A DNA stretch of 64,000 nucleotides from Mytilisepta virgata (GCA_028015205.1 CM051517.1:62123455-62187454), one strand, 5' to 3'; counted from the stretch's first letter, positions 35,742 to 54,318 are shown. The notes: a model not told the origin generated them from the sequence alone. A program made the numbers and translations.

Positions 35742-36757
35742 GTCAAACCTGCTTTAAAGGGTCGCTTTATATAGCAAATCAATGTCTATAAAGGGCACAG
35801 TGAAAAAATCCCATTCATGAACAATGTAAAGTTAACCTCTGTATAAAGGGTACTTTTTCTGGTCCCTTGGGTGCCTTTTATGGACCAGACAGCAAATCAA
35901 ATTCTTATATTTTGGAAATAAAACATATTATTACATTGATGATGGTGATTTATCGTAATTTCCAGTGAAAATAAATTCGATATTTTTACTCAGTGAAAGA
36001 TCGTTTTTTATTTAACGTCATCAAAGGTGTTACTAACAAAATGACATTTGTGACGTCCAAAGATTCAGGAAGTGATATAAGGAAAATATGACACTTTTGA
36101 AGCATTTTTTGTCTATTTTATCAATGTAATAAACAGTATAACTAATTCAAGAATTTGAATATCAAAAATATTCAACTTGTGACTGGAAAACACTAATAAT
36201 TCCCTCATGCGCTGCGTGCATGCATGAATTAAGGTGTTTTTCGGTCACTCGTTGAATATTTTGCAATATTCAAATTCTTGAATTATTTATCCTATAAATA
36301 ATGAGAATATTTAACATGATCAATTATTATTCATGCAAGAGATAAGCAGGCATGTGTGTGTTTAACACCAGTTATTTAAATTACACATAAGTTCAAACCA
36401 CTACAGAGTTTTGGCTTTTCTGACTCACCAAGAACAGTAAGTCGCCTAAATTTTACTAGTGAAAACTACAGGAAACAAAAGATTTTTTGGCTTTTTTTAA
36501 GAAAGACCCCAGTCCACAAAAAACGGGAACACAAAGCAGTTCTATGTTACTTTCAAATAGTAATATTGTACCTGGTTACTTTATCAAACTACACACAAAC
36601 CTGTCTATAATTGGCACCCAAGGGTATACAGAAAAAAACTGCCCTTTATGAGCAGGTGTCCTTTATACAAAGGTTAATTTTACCTACTTTGTTAATGACT
36701 GTGCTCTTTATAGACAGTGATTTGCTGTATAGAAGTGCCTTTTAAATCAGGTTTGAT
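35742..36757. mobile_element. 1.0-kb foldback element
   Basis: Imperfect inverted arms 35742-35877 and 36613-36757 share TCAAACCTG, AGCAAATCA, TGTCTATAAAG, GCACAGT and GGGTGCC in order. The interior is non-coding. No transposase is present. Confidence 0.65.
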
Positions 36758-39700
36758 GGTAGTTTATATACAAATCACCCAAACTTTAGAAAGGTGAAAA
36801 CTATACAAAATTTAGTTTCAGATGTTATATATGCACAAACACCAGACAAAAAAAATGTCTGACAGAAAGCACACATGGAGCCATGCACCTGAAATGTCAC
36901 AATTAACAACGTCTTCCTTCAATGGTTTAATCCAGTAAGATGTACAAATCACGAATGTCATAATATACATCAAAAAACAAAAACAATTCAATCTCCCTTA
37001 TAGGATATATACATATATAACTTTCATACTTCCCTCAATATATAATATTTACCATCCACATTCATAGTTTATATATTTGATAATAAAAATTTGTACATCA
37101 TGAAACAGGTACCTGCACAGCAGACCAAAAATATTTTCTTTTCTGGGTCAATGTTCTTTTGCAAATCAACAAAATATTAAAACTACTGGCAAAAAAAAAT
37201 TCTTGCAAGTATTCTTGGTGCAATTCTAAAATAGTTTTTCCAAAGAAATGTCACAGAAACTATATGTGTTGCCGAGACAAAGCCATAATGTATGTTTAAA
37301 AGACAATGCACTTAAGATTGCGTTTTTAAAAGCTTGGATTTCTACCTTTCAATACTTCTGACAAAATACTTCACTACTATTTAATATTATTCTATATTCA
37401 TAATATACGTTTTATAAAATTAAAATATCACATTGTCATATACACATGTAATATCCAGCCATAACATTAGCAGCAAAAACAAAGCCCTAGATAAATGATT
37501 TTGCTTTTCCTCTTGATGATTTACGATAAACACCAACTTAATGATTTTAAGCTACCCTATATGTACATCTAAATTTACTACTGAAGTAAGGTCATCAATA
37601 TCACGGACTTAATGAATTGTTGGAGGCGATGTTTAACTCAATTACCATGTGTAATCTAACGTTGCCATAGAAACTTTCCCATGAATATATTCTTTTATTT
37701 TCATATTCATTAAGCATAAGTCTTGAATTGTGTAATTTTATTCATGAACTCAGATGCAACTGTTTAACAATTGATTTTTTGTTAGGGCACATCGTCCGAT
37801 TCAGCAACTTTGCACCATATTGCAGTGTTTCCCTTAGGTTATTTCACAAAAACAATGGCAGAGAGCACTTTAGGTTTTAAAAAATAGTCTATAAAAAAAA
37901 TTTCTAATTCTTTTTTAATTCTGGGAGAATTCTACTTATTTTGCATTAACGGGTAACTAAATGTAAAACGTGACACTGGTTTCTTACTGCTGATGTCTAT
38001 TATAAGTGTGATGACATTTCTTAATATTCTACATGTATATATGACGATTCACATTTGAAATTAGCCACAGACAAATTATTCTTTGTGAATCTGAGGCCAG
38101 ATCTGTGCATTACATATAAAGCACAATAGCACATCATCCTGGACATCTAAAATTGTTAAACGCTATCCATGTTACGGCAATATCTGTAAAACTGCATTAC
38201 TTAAAATTTTCTGATAAGTGCACTAAATTACATGTACATCTATATTTAATCTATATGTAAAGTTAATCATAACAAAGAGGGAATAAATTAATCAAGACTA
38301 CACAAAGAAGCACTTAAAAGATGAACAAAAAATAACATGTAAAGTCATGAATTTCACCACTTTACAACTGATTATTATCTCCCCTGGATTCTTCCTACAG
38401 CTGTCAACATCTTGAATATATTACAACCCTAAAAATATTGTTTAATCCAAGAAAAAACAAATTTACCCACCAACGATTACTAATTAACATCAGGTGTATC
38501 TTAGTATACATATACTTAAACACTTCCCTACAAAAGGATGTACAAATGTAGTTATATATCAGGGGAGGTAATAAATATTTACTTGCAAAATTGGAAAATT
38601 GGCTAATTGTAGGATGATATCATAAAACCCATAGATACATAACTTAATAATATACATTGTAACATCAATCACAAAAATATGAAACTATTAAATATTTATA
38701 TTTCATTATCATTTCCCACAAAAAAAAAAAAAAAAAAAAAAATGCATATAACGTTTGAATTTTAAATCCACCTAATTGAAAAATAATTCAACAATTTACA
38801 TAAAAAATTAACTCTGAATAATCAACAAACTATCTTGTAAGTAAAATTGCCTGAAAAAATTGATTTGAATTTTTTCAATCCCCCATCTCAAAAATAAATA
38901 TATACATGTTGTTAACTACTGTTTCCTCAAAATTGATGGAACAGGCAAATATTTCGAATGACCTGGATTATACAAAAAGCAATTATCTCAAGACATACAT
39001 TACTTTTAAATATCTAAAATTTAAAGATAATCCAGGGGCATTTGATCATATCTAAATAGTTTTAAACACTAATACAAGAAAATGCCTAAGGGAAAATGAA
39101 TAGAGGAAATATACATATGATTTTCCAGGAAGCTAGACACTTCCTACCTAACATTTGTTTATATTACATCATGTTTAACATGTACAAATGTATAATATAC
39201 TAAATTTCTTTTCACACACTTTTCAATAAATGAGTACACACAATTCAAATAAATTTACTGTCCTCTAACAGATTTTCTCTTTATCGGTTCTTTTTTTATA
39301 TTTTCCGACCATCATTACTAACATATGCTTTCATGAACAATACTTTTTTGAATGAATTCAATTCTTTTTTTCCAAACCTTGTAGCTCAATTAAAAATATT
39401 CACTCTTCCAAAACAATACCTTGGCGAAATTCCAAAAGTGAAGGAGTTGGTGTTAACAACATATTTTCAGAGAGATTTAAAATTTACTTTACGTTCACGC
39501 AATTTCTTACATGTACATTTTATATTACCTAGTCGATTAATTTAATAATTCTGTTTTAAACATGAAAATGATTTATTCCAAACAACCCTGACATATAACA
39601 AATCATTACACACATTGATATGGAAAGTATAAATGCCTACACATAACTGTTAGATATAGCTGTAATTATTATAAATTAACCTTAAAGACTTATCTCTATA

Positions 39701-39854
39701 CCAAAGTCTTAGCAAAAATTTTAACAAAATCATTATTAAATAAATAAACAAATCGTCAATCAAGTTTATCAATAAAACTTGAATGCTTATAAATGAACAC
39801 AAATGTTTTAGATTACATGTGACTTTACATAAATATAGGTTAAATGAGAAAAAA

Positions 39855-40150
39855 CAAGATGTGCTGTGAGCCATTGCTCCCTAGTGATACCCCCCCTTTT
39901 TGATAAGGTCGAAAAATAAACGATGTCGTCAAGTTGATGTCACCTTGGTCTGAAAATGTATCCAACAATATGATGTACCTATAGAGCGCTAGTGACAAAA
40001 TATCAAGCGGCTGTGTTGTAGAGAAAAGTGTGACGAAAGACTGTTATGGACAGACAGCAGGCACATGCACAGAACCACTAGGGTAAAACAGTTTAAACCA
40101 GGGGTAAAATAAAACAGTATACCTCCCTCTCCTTTGGAGTGGGGGTATAA
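39855..40150 (+). repeat. hairpin-ended repeat (family C-like)
   Basis: Starts ACAAGATGTGCTGTGAGCCA and ends with TATACCTCCCTCTCCTTTGG followed by the complementary GTGGGGGTATAA, a terminal hairpin like those ending 20650-20925. No coding content. Confidence 0.5.
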
Positions 40151-40488
40151 GTATTGGATGTTTATGACTGCACTTATTTAAAGGGTTGAGAAATCCATGG
40201 TGTTCAAGCGACCCGAGTTCGAGCCACCAAGATTCTACTGTATTGCAAATAAAGAAACTGTAATGGACAAATCAGATATTATCTACCATACAAAATTATG
40301 TAGACATTCACTTAAATCTGAATTTATTTTCTTTTATGACATGAAAATGTATTTCTTGAATGTCATGAACCATTTAAGAATTTCATGCTGATATAACCAT
40401 GAAAAAACTCTGATCAGCAGTTGGATTCTAAATCATACAATGAATGATCAATTTACCACAAGTCATCATAATAGACTTAAAACATAAA

Positions 40489-40718
40489 TTAGACCAAAAC
40501 AAATAATACATGTGTTTCCGCTAAACGTGCTGAAAAAAAATAGGGTAGGTAGGTAGGCAATATTATTTTATTTTACAGTTTTTAGCTGGTTACTACTAGG
40601 AAAACAGTCTGACTTTAACAGTGCTTGTTCAAATGTGGCATAAAAAGTGTTAGGGTAGGCACTAAAAATTAGGGTAGGTAGGGTCAGCGGAAAGATGTGT
40701 ATTTTTTTTTGGTCTTAT
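40489..40718. mobile_element. MITE related to 29245-29592
   Basis: Inverted ends TTAGACCAAAA and complement. Both arms include an ACATGTGTTTCCGCT-like segment and AGGGTAGGTAGG blocks. Confidence 0.55.
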
Positions 40719-41065
40719 TCATTACAGGTATGTAAATGACTGTTGACTTTTACATTGCATGTGAAGCATTATTAAAAAAAAAAAAAATTGCTGTCACATC
40801 GAATGTGAAGCGTTTAGTATATCGATAGTAAACATGCATGCTTTACAATGTGTTCAACCTCATGCAAACCTTGTTTCTTAACAAAATAATCATATTTGAT
40901 GAAAATAACTCTGTGTGTCTTTATATTATGAAAGACATTAAAAATACAAGTTTAAAAAGATGGAATTTTAACATATATCAGAGCAAGATCTATATAGCAA
41001 TTGAAAGAGAAATATATCATCAAGGACCCATATAACATGAAAATAACAGTTTGTTGAATGTGATG

Positions 41066-45925
<4,860 letters not shown>

Positions 45926-46617
45926 TTAAATACACTTCAACGCATATAACAGTTTGATTTGAATAAATAAATGACAAAAACTTGTTCACCACAAGAGTCT
46001 GGCCATCAAAATGGCCGTCCTAGTTGACGTAAACATCAATACTTCCGAGATTTAATAAAATATTGTATATCAAATTATTTATTGTTTAGGAATTATTTTA
46101 ACGAAAAGAAAAGCAGAAAAGCATATATATTTTAATATAAACAATGAAAGTATTATTTTATTCAAAAATCTTTTTTATAATTCGAAATCTCTTATGTGTT
46201 TAATATGAAATAACTAAAAGAGAAAAACAAATATGGAATTAACTTCGTACATTTTCCGAAAAAAATTCAAAAGACCCCCGTATTTTAAGATATACCCCCA
46301 ACGAAATGAAAAGAACTAAAGCATGTACCATTGTTTTTATGTTTCGCGCTACATATTTTTAAAAATTTTGCCTCTTTCGGAAATCACTTTTATCTTTGTA
46401 TAACAAGAGTTTTGGCCCGGGTGCCTCTGTATTCATGTATTGTGTGCGCGTCCGTCAACCCATTCATCTATAGATCTTGATCATGTAAATGAGTTTTCTC
46501 AACCTTTTCCATTTCGTTTTTAGTGTAAAAATCCATACCGGGAGCTTATCGATATTGTGAACAAATTTCATGATAAAAATAGCTATTAAAGGATTTTGTT
46601 TAATCCGGCTAATAATA

Positions 46618-46751
46618 CTTGTTCCAACTGACTATATTTTAATTTTCGGTCTTTGCACGGAGGAAATTATAATAATGGTTCCAATTGACAATATTTTAAT
46701 TTTCGATCTTAGCGCTGAGGAAATTATAATACTGGTTCCAATTGACTATAT
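46618..46751 (+). repeat. 57-bp tandem repeat, about 2.3 copies
   Basis: GTTCCAACTGACTATATTTT and its variants start near 46618, 46675 and 46732 with exact 57-bp spacing. Each is followed by AATTTTCGGTCTT and GAGGAAATTATAATA. It stays open in one frame, but no product is recognised. Confidence 0.7.
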
Positions 46752-46898
46752 CGTAAGGAATGATACAAAAAGGCATTCATAATTCTTATGGACATCAAAA
46801 CTAAATCCAGGACGTACACAACTTTTCTGAAAAAAAAACAGAAGTAAAATCCGAGTTGTAAAAGCCAGTACACTGTGTCCAAAGCTTTGCATGTCTGG

Positions 46899-47075
46899 AT
46901 CACAGGTGCTTGAGGACAGGACACTGTCTTGGGCCCCTCCTAGCCCCCCCCCCTTATCATAAATATCTTTTTTTTTATAATTTTTACCATTTATTTGTAT
47001 CATAAGGATACTAATATACCATATATTTAAACATAATACACATGTTTACTTTCAATGTGCCATTTGACGAAGCGG
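46899..47075 (+). repeat. partial copy of the 32911-34402 element without its insertions
   Basis: Left terminus TCACAGGTGCTTGAGGACAG, GGGCCC, a C run, then the interior through ATAAATATC and AATTTTTACCATTTATTTGT. The right terminus is missing. Confidence 0.65.
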
Positions 47076-47908
47076 AAGGTTGCCAACTTCTTTCTTTGGA
47101 ATTGGGACACAGGTCAGGAAAAAAGTGTTCTAAAATAGTAAAATAAAGCCTCCAGATATACATCACGCCCTCAAATCAAAAGACCGTACTTCAAAAAGAA
47201 GAAAGTTTAAATCAATTTGTTGAGCAAATTAAAAATAGTAAATGGAGAATAATTTTGAAGCCATAACACACCTTCAAGATTTAGAAGATAATAATTTCTA
47301 TGAAGAAGATTAGTTTTTACTTTTCAAACTTCATTTTAAAGGATAAACTGCTGTAAATTTACGACTTCAGAATTTTTTTAATCTGTCTGACAAAGAACAG
47401 ATCGGTTTCCACTAAACAATTTATCATTGCTTCTTTTCCATGTTTTCCTCAAACCAGTTCGCTTTATGTCAACAAAGATTGCATGCTGAAATGAAGTATA
47501 GTGAAACCACACAACGATTCTCTTTCAGGTAGATTTTTTTGTAATTACGCAATTAATGAGAGACCTAGAAACGTTTATCAGTTGAGGGAAGGGTTTGCAC
47601 AGCGAGGGGGTTAACTTTTTAAAAGACCCAAATATATTCTGCAGTAACAGACACGTAATTTCAGATTTTAACACTAGCGAAGTTTACGATACAAAAGTTG
47701 TCCCCCTGGAGTCCTTGAACCAATGATAAAATCTTACGAAAAATCAGAATAAATACTTACTGTACACCGATTGAAAGAATTCTCATCCGGAATCAATTTA
47801 AAGAAAGGCATAATTGAAATTGTTGGCCAAGACGGGGGTCAAACATTTATACTAAGAAGACAATAACTATAAAAACGTATCTTGCACTTATCAAAGAAGT
47901 TAAAGAAA

Positions 47909-47952
<44 letters not shown>

Positions 47953-48330
47953 ACACGAGGTTAAGAGTATCGATATGGAATAGTGCATTTTGTCAGATCT
48001 AAAAAATGGAACTTAACGTAATACATGTACGATTCAAGAAGGCAAAACATTCAATTAAACAGACCTTCAGATTAAAAGAAAGTCTGGATATGTGTATCTC
48101 ATAAGTTTCAATTGTTCATTGTGTGATGCTCTGAAAACAATTAACAGGATCAGTTTTATCATTATGCACTACTTAGAGTGATCTTCATCTATATGCATGC
48201 TATCCAAACAAACAAAAATATAACAGTATTATGGTCTCAGTAGAAAAGTCCTTATGTGTACTAGCTCCACTGAATGGTTCTACTATTATCACCTCGGTAT
48301 ACAGCCTGCTCAGAATTCATCAACATTATG
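47076..48330. other. noncoding, with a poly(A) tract at 47912-47951
   Basis: No recognisable gene. The 40-base A run stands out; it may be the tail of a retroposed fragment, but the DNA before it was not recognised. Confidence 0.4.
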
Positions 48331-48354
48331 TCCAGTATTGTAGCTAGAACAAGA

Positions 48355-48695
48355 TACTATCAGAGATGTCAAAGAGAGTCCAGCGTTTGGTATAATGGTT
48401 GACGAGTTCACTGAACTTGAAGTCCAGAAACACCCCATCCTCCACATAAGATACTTAAAGAATGCAAAACCTGAAGTTACCTACGCAAAACTCATTAACC
48501 TGTCTGCATGTGGAACGCTGTAACAATTACGTCAGAGATACTTGTCACATGCAGTCCAATCGAATTAATACAAAGATGTTTGGTATGGGTTCAGACGGTG
48601 CAGCAGTCATGATTGGGGAAACACCGATTGGGGTACAGCTACCATTTAATTTATTAAACATCTTTGACAATAAGTCAGACCATTATTTTTACCGA
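48355..48695 (+). pseudogene. hAT-like transposase fragment
   Basis: Translation gives RDVKESPAFGIMVDEFTELE, then HPILHIRYLKNAK. After stop/frame breaks at about 48520-48570 it gives TKMFGMGSDGAAVMIG. The order S-P-x-F-x-I-M-x-D-E, I-R-Y-L and G-x-G-S-D-G-A-x-V-M resembles domesticated hAT/ZMYM-type transposase proteins. It is short and carries stop codons, so it is a relic. Confidence 0.6.
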
Positions 48696-48726
48696 TAATA
48701 ACTGTTTACATGTAAATAATCTTTCA

Positions 48727-49259
48727 TGGGCAAAAACTCTTATAAGGATTCAACTGACGATTTTGGTCATGTTGAATTATTTGTAGATCTTACTTTGCTG
48801 AATATTTTTGCTGTTTGCAGTTCGTCTGTATCTATAAAAATATTCAAGATAATAACCTAAAACCCAAATAACCCAACAAAGGGTTGACCGATTCGTCTGA
48901 AAATTTCATGGTAGGTAGATCTTAACCTGGTGAACATTTTTACTCCCTGTCAGTTTTGCTCTAAATAATTTAGTTTTTGAGATATCAGCCAAACACTTCA
49001 GTTTACCCCCTATGTTTTATTTTTAGCCATGGTGACCATGTTTCTTACCGGACAAAAAAAAAAAAAAAAACCAAAACAAAAAAAAACAAAAAAAAAAAAA
49101 CACACAAAGTTTATTCTAGATACCCTAAGGATCATTCAGACTAAGTATGGCTGTAATTAGTTCAGTGGTTTCCGAGGAGATCTTTGAAAAAGTTTACGAC
49201 AAACGACGGACGCCAGGTGCTGGCAAAAGCTCATGTCCTTTTAGGACAGGTGAACTAAA
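48727..49259 (-). mobile_element. truncated family-A element
   Basis: Matches the right third of 14662-16386 (AAAACTCTTATAAGGATTCA, GTAGATCTTACTTTG) and ends in the ACAGGTGAACTAAAAA terminus. An A-rich run at 49055-49100 interrupts it. Confidence 0.65.
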
Positions 49260-49968
49260 AAGACTAGCGAACTTGTTTTAATTTATCCAGGATGGCAATG
49301 TATCGTTCTTCACTCTGGCGCGTGAAAATTGGACCAATCCAAACAGCCGTAACCGGAAAGTACAGAACCGGTTTGTAAATAATTAACATCACGGCTATTT
49401 ATAGAACAATGTGTATTGACATTTAATCCAGGTGAAAATGTTGTCCTTTTCATACAGGTATTATAAAATTTTAATTTTTATTTAGTATAATGTTATTGGA
49501 AGTACTGAAGCGATTACTATGCATTAATACGTCATTGTGAAAAACGATGTCAGGTATGATATTTATTTTAATATCTTTTAAGGTTCATCATAACAAATGG
49601 ACAAATATGGCTATGTTTACACATACAAAATTACTCTGAGCACAGACTTACTTGTGCTGTTGAAAACATTTTTTTAAAGGCCTAGTATTCCCTAGATATA
49701 TAAAAGTTAAGTACTATATTTATACCATGGCTTTTAAGAGTTAACATATTTAATGAAACAAGCGCCTGCGCGAGTTTCTTTAAATATGTTAACGAGTAAA
49801 CCAGGTATAAATGACTTGTGACAGAAATGAAACTGATTGACATGTTTCCTTTTTACCTTTGAACCTTTCACCTAGCCAATGAGCTGACAGTTATTTTCAT
49901 TGTCTTGTTACTTTGTATCGGTGACTCTGTTTAGTATCACCCCAGTGTATTTAAGGCGAAAATCCAAA

Positions 49969-51372
49969 GGCATTGTGTAAAATGTAGAGTGGAGTCTGGA
50001 GTTGAAGTGCAGTTTGTCACATTATGGAAATCTTAATATTTGTAATGAAAAAACTATTGTCCAAACATGTAAATTTTTAAAATTGTTGAATATATGTATC
50101 TCAATATAAAAATCATTTAAGGCTTGTCACAATAAAAAAACTGTTCCCAAATGATACAAAGTAATTCGGAGGTAAATAAGAAATTTGTATCATCTAGACT
50201 TACAAGAAAACCATTTATCAACAATATTCTGTCGCTGACCCGATGTATTGATTATGATAATGGACTCGCATGCACGTGGGTTAGAATTCACACCAAGATT
50301 GAGTATTTGGACATACTAATTAACATTACTTGTTATTAATAGAGCAAGTATTTTGATATTTACAAAACTTTCAAAATGAAATTAAAAATTATAACTGTTT
50401 AAATTAAAATACTGATGAATGAATTTTTACCACCTGTAAATAATACCTAACCCTGTACCGGTAGTGTTGATGATAGATTTGACATCAGCTACACAATATG
50501 GAATTAATAGTTGGCAACTTGGCATATTGTAAAACAGTTATCAAGATGAAACAGCTCAACCATATCATCTCGCATTTTATCACGGGCTTATTAAAAAATG
50601 TTACGGATGTGGCCAACATTTGGATTCCACCACATGATTTGTTTATAAAACGTTTTGACGATGGTGCACATATACTAGTCCAAAAACAAAACAGATTGAA
50701 AAGTCTCTACAACTTCAAAATACATATTTTCATCTCAACAAAGACCATGCCAGGCGAATATGCCCTTATTTTGAAATGAGGAATGTTGTGATACAGTGAA
50801 GTAAAAATTCAGCTTTCACCCCAACATACAGAGGAAACTGGAATACCATTTATGTAGTTTTATAACTAGTTTGTCATTTTACAGTCACATCTGATTTATC
50901 ATATTTTCTATTTTGATATGTATTTAAACTGTACGTTCCAAGTATAATGTATCTATTTCAGTACTTTATTCATTTTTCTTTAAATTTTATTGGATTTTAT
51001 TTACTTAATTTTTTTCAAATCTGTAAGAATTTTAATGGTATGATTATATTAATTTTTTTAAACAATAACGAGTATTTCTGATGGAAACTGCTTTTCTTTT
51101 TTATTTTTCAAATAAATGAAACAGACTATAGTTTTGATAATGTTATGTAATGTCCTTTTGACACATTAATAAAATAAAACACCGAAATTTTGTAGTAATC
51201 TACCTGTTAAGATTAGAATCATGCCATGATTAACATAAAATAATATATAAAACAAACCCACTTAAGGCGAAGTGTTTGACATACATACATTGTTACTTTT
51301 TGATAAATCAGTAATACGCGATTTTCAAAATAATCAAGACTCCATACTCCACTCTACATTTTACACAATGCC
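49969..51372. repeat. 1.4-kb inverted-repeat unit with an unassigned ORF
   Basis: The 34-bp arms at 49969-50002 and 51339-51372 are complementary except for one base. Outside them AGCCAATGAG (49874) and CATTGGCT (51390) are also inverted. Between them the plus-strand ORF 50498-50779 (93 codons) has no domain I recognise and no supporting splice or poly(A) signals. An imperfect palindrome lies just outside at about 49718-49811. Confidence 0.5.
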
Positions 51373-52132
51373 AATTCAAAATGCAAGTTTTCATTGGCTC
51401 AAGATCGTTTGTTGGCTTTTTTGGAGGTGGAGCTTCTGCTATGTTATAACATGCATCTTGTTCATATTATACCATAGCTTAACCTGAACCCATTCTGTAT
51501 ATATAATACAATGGATTTCTGAAACTAAACCTGGAATTATAGCATAATATTAAGATCTGCATATTATACCATGCTTTTGTACATTTACCAGAAATAAACA
51601 ATTATTTTTGAAAAAGATCAAAGAAAAATCAGTCATTTATGTTACAAACGTATTTAATCGTTTTTGGATTTTTAAGTTGTGTAACATCTTCCAGATTTCA
51701 TCAAATTTATTTCGATATTTTGTGATGCATTTTACTACTGAGCAACCATATATATTTGGAATCACTATAGCAAGAACTCTAGACTAAGTATGGATTGTAT
51801 GGATTTAAAAAACACCAGAAAAGCGCGAGGGTATGCAGCGGGGCTGCTTCGACCAATTTTTAAAGCCTTCGGTTACCAAAACCGGTTTTCGTTGGGCGTT
51901 ACATGTTATATATATTTTTATAAATACATCGATGAACTGTTATAAAGTACGGAAATTTATTATGAATTTGTATCACTCACCTTAGTATAGCAGAAAACAA
52001 TTTCAAAAAGTAGAATATAGTAAACATATCTTGAGAAATTAGTTGCATTGGATAACACTGGATATTTTTGTTTACCAATCTAAACATAAAAAAGGTTGGA
52101 TTACATTTTTTCATCACTACTAACGATTAATA

Positions 52133-52343
52133 GCCTGACAACACTGAGGTTGCGAGTTCGAATCTCACCTGTGGAGGGGTGTGTTTGACTCCGATCTTAA
52201 TTGACAAGGATTGCCAATTTTCCAACCGAAGGTCGATGGTTCTATCCGGGTATTTCGGCTCCCTCCACCAATAAAAACTGGCCGCTGCGAAATAGCAAAA
52301 TGTGCTGAAAACGGCGTAAAATCCCAACTAAACAAACACACAT
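52133..52343 (+). mobile_element. tRNA-derived SINE, family 1, 5' truncated
   Basis: The B box GTTCGAATCTC is intact but the A box is lost. The body ends in AACTAAACAAACACACA. The only family-1 copy on the plus strand here. Confidence 0.8.
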
Positions 52344-52423
52344 TTAACTGTGTATGGGAATTATATTTATGACTTCATATGAGTGATATAGTATTTCTAA
52401 TTGTTGATATTTCTATATTGTTG

Positions 52424-53736
52424 TCGAGCCTTCGACTTTTGTCGAAAAAGCGAGACATAGCGATCCTACATTCCGTCGTCGTCGTCGTCGTCGGCGGCGG
52501 CGTCCACAAATATTCACCCTGTGGTTAAAGTTTTTGAAATTTTAATAACTTTCTTAAACTATCCTGGATTTCTACCAAACTTGGACAGAGGCTTGTTTAT
52601 GATCATAAGATAGTATCCAGAAGGAAATTTTGTAAAAAAAAATTCCAGTTTTTCCGTATTTTACTTATAAATGGACTTAGTTTTTCTGCCAGGAAACATT
52701 ACATTCACTCTGTGGTTAAAGTTTTTAAAATTTTAATAACTTTCTTAAAATATCCTGGATTTGTACCAAACTTGGACAGAAGCTTGTTTATGATCATAAG
52801 ATAGTATCCAGAAGTAAATTTTGTAAAATAAAAATTCCAGTTTTTCTGTATATTACTTATAAATGGACTTAGTTTTTCTGCCAGGAAACATTACATTCAT
52901 TCTGTGGTTAAAGTTTTCAAAATTTTAATAACTTTCTTAAACTATCCTGGATTTGTACCAAACTTGGACAGAAGCTTGTTTATGATCATAATATAGTATC
53001 CAGAAGTAAATTTAGTAAAAAAAAAAAAAAATTTTCCGTATTTTACTTATAAATGGACTTAGTTTTTCTGCCAGGAAACATTACATTCACTCTGTGGTTA
53101 AAGTTTTTAAAATTTGACAGTAAGGAATACATTTATTACCTATTCCCAATTTTCTATTCATTATAGATAATGGAACCATCACAGACTTATGCATGAAAGT
53201 CCTTTTTTAAAACTAACATATTTTATTCTCTAATTTTTTATTCTTTCAGGTTCATTGCAAATGGCACATCCACAAATTCTTTACTAGTTTTATTTAAGGC
53301 AACTCAATTCCTGATAAATAACATCTCGCAATAATACATTTTTAATTTATATTCATATTTATGTCACCTGGCCTTAAACATCTTATTCTAATTTACTCTA
53401 AATGTAGTTTATGAGAAAAAAATGCAAATTTCCTATAACCCACAATTTTCTTATTTGTACATATATTCTACTTTTTTAATTAAAGGCTAGATCATTAAGC
53501 ACTTTAAAATTTGTCTTCTTTAACATTTGTTCATTCAATAAATTTATGTTTCTACTCATTTATAAATCTATATATATATAATTGCATACTATATTAATTT
53601 TTTACAACAAAATCTTTTTTCATACATTTCAAATGTTTTATTTCATTAACTGCAAATCTATTATGTGCATTCACCTATCACACTGAAAATATAGACAACA
53701 TCAAAAGTAGGCGAGACACTGGGTTCCGCGGAACCC
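52424..53736 (+). mobile_element. hairpin-ended element with tandem core (family G)
   Basis: It opens CGAGCCTTCGACTTTTGTCG (stem 52431-52446), GCGAGACATAG and a GTC/GGC trinucleotide tract. There are 3-4 units of about 190 bp, each with CTGTGGTTAAAGTTTT, TATCCTGGATTT and GCCAGGAAACATTACATTCA. A unique AT-rich stretch follows, and it closes with GGCGAGACACTGGGTTCCGC plus the hairpin complement to about 53736. Confidence 0.65.
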
Positions 53737-54115
53737 TTACGAATTTTATTTTTATAAGCCGAATACTGTAATATAGGGAAATAACTGAAAATTTGATTTA
53801 AATGTAGTATCGCTCAGCGGACAATTTCAATCTTTTAAAATGACAGCAAATGAGAAACCACTTCAATCAAACAACACCCCAGGTGTATAAAGTGTTAAAC
53901 AAGTAATTTTTTGAAACTGTCGGAAGATTACTGTATGTAACGTTTCAAATATAATACAAAACACTTTTTTCAAAAATTGCTTTAAATTTCCAATATACCA
54001 GAAATCTACATTCATTCTGCATATTACTATAAATGAAACGAGGAAGTGGTCAAATAAGTAAAACCACTGGACTGTGGCCTCAGAAGAGATGAAGTACATT
54101 TCAAAACTTTGATGA

Positions 54116-54318
54116 ATAGATGGATCATTGATTGACGTCCGGTAGCAATTATTACATTCATGCACGTTGATGTGACACATTAGTCAAAATCCGAGCCGAT
54201 TACTCTTTGCTCTTACTAAAACATGCTGCGTGCTTGTCGGATAAGAAGTGAAAACCAGTCTTTGGTTTGGGATTTAACCCACGACAGTCAGCACATAAAA
54301 CCACCGGGGCAGTTCCAA
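54116..54318 (-). mobile_element. diverged family-2 SINE upstream of the NLR-like gene
   Basis: Retains CTTTGCTCTTACT, GCTGCGTGCTTGTCGG and a tRNA-like end ACCACCGGGGCAG. The middle is decayed. Confidence 0.55.

Larger units (their letters stand above)
34403..41065. other. AT-rich noncoding region; part is the GOLPH3 3' UTR
   Basis: No ORF here has a recognisable domain, and none lies next to convincing splice sites. The last several hundred bases before 41066 are downstream of the GOLPH3 stop and probably its 3' UTR. Repeats inside are listed separately. A (CCCG)n stretch lies at 34929-34951. Confidence 0.45.

Noticed and set aside
53863..54180. 105-codon minus-strand ORF upstream of the NLR-like gene
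   Set aside because: Partly over a decayed SINE; no domain and no splice support.
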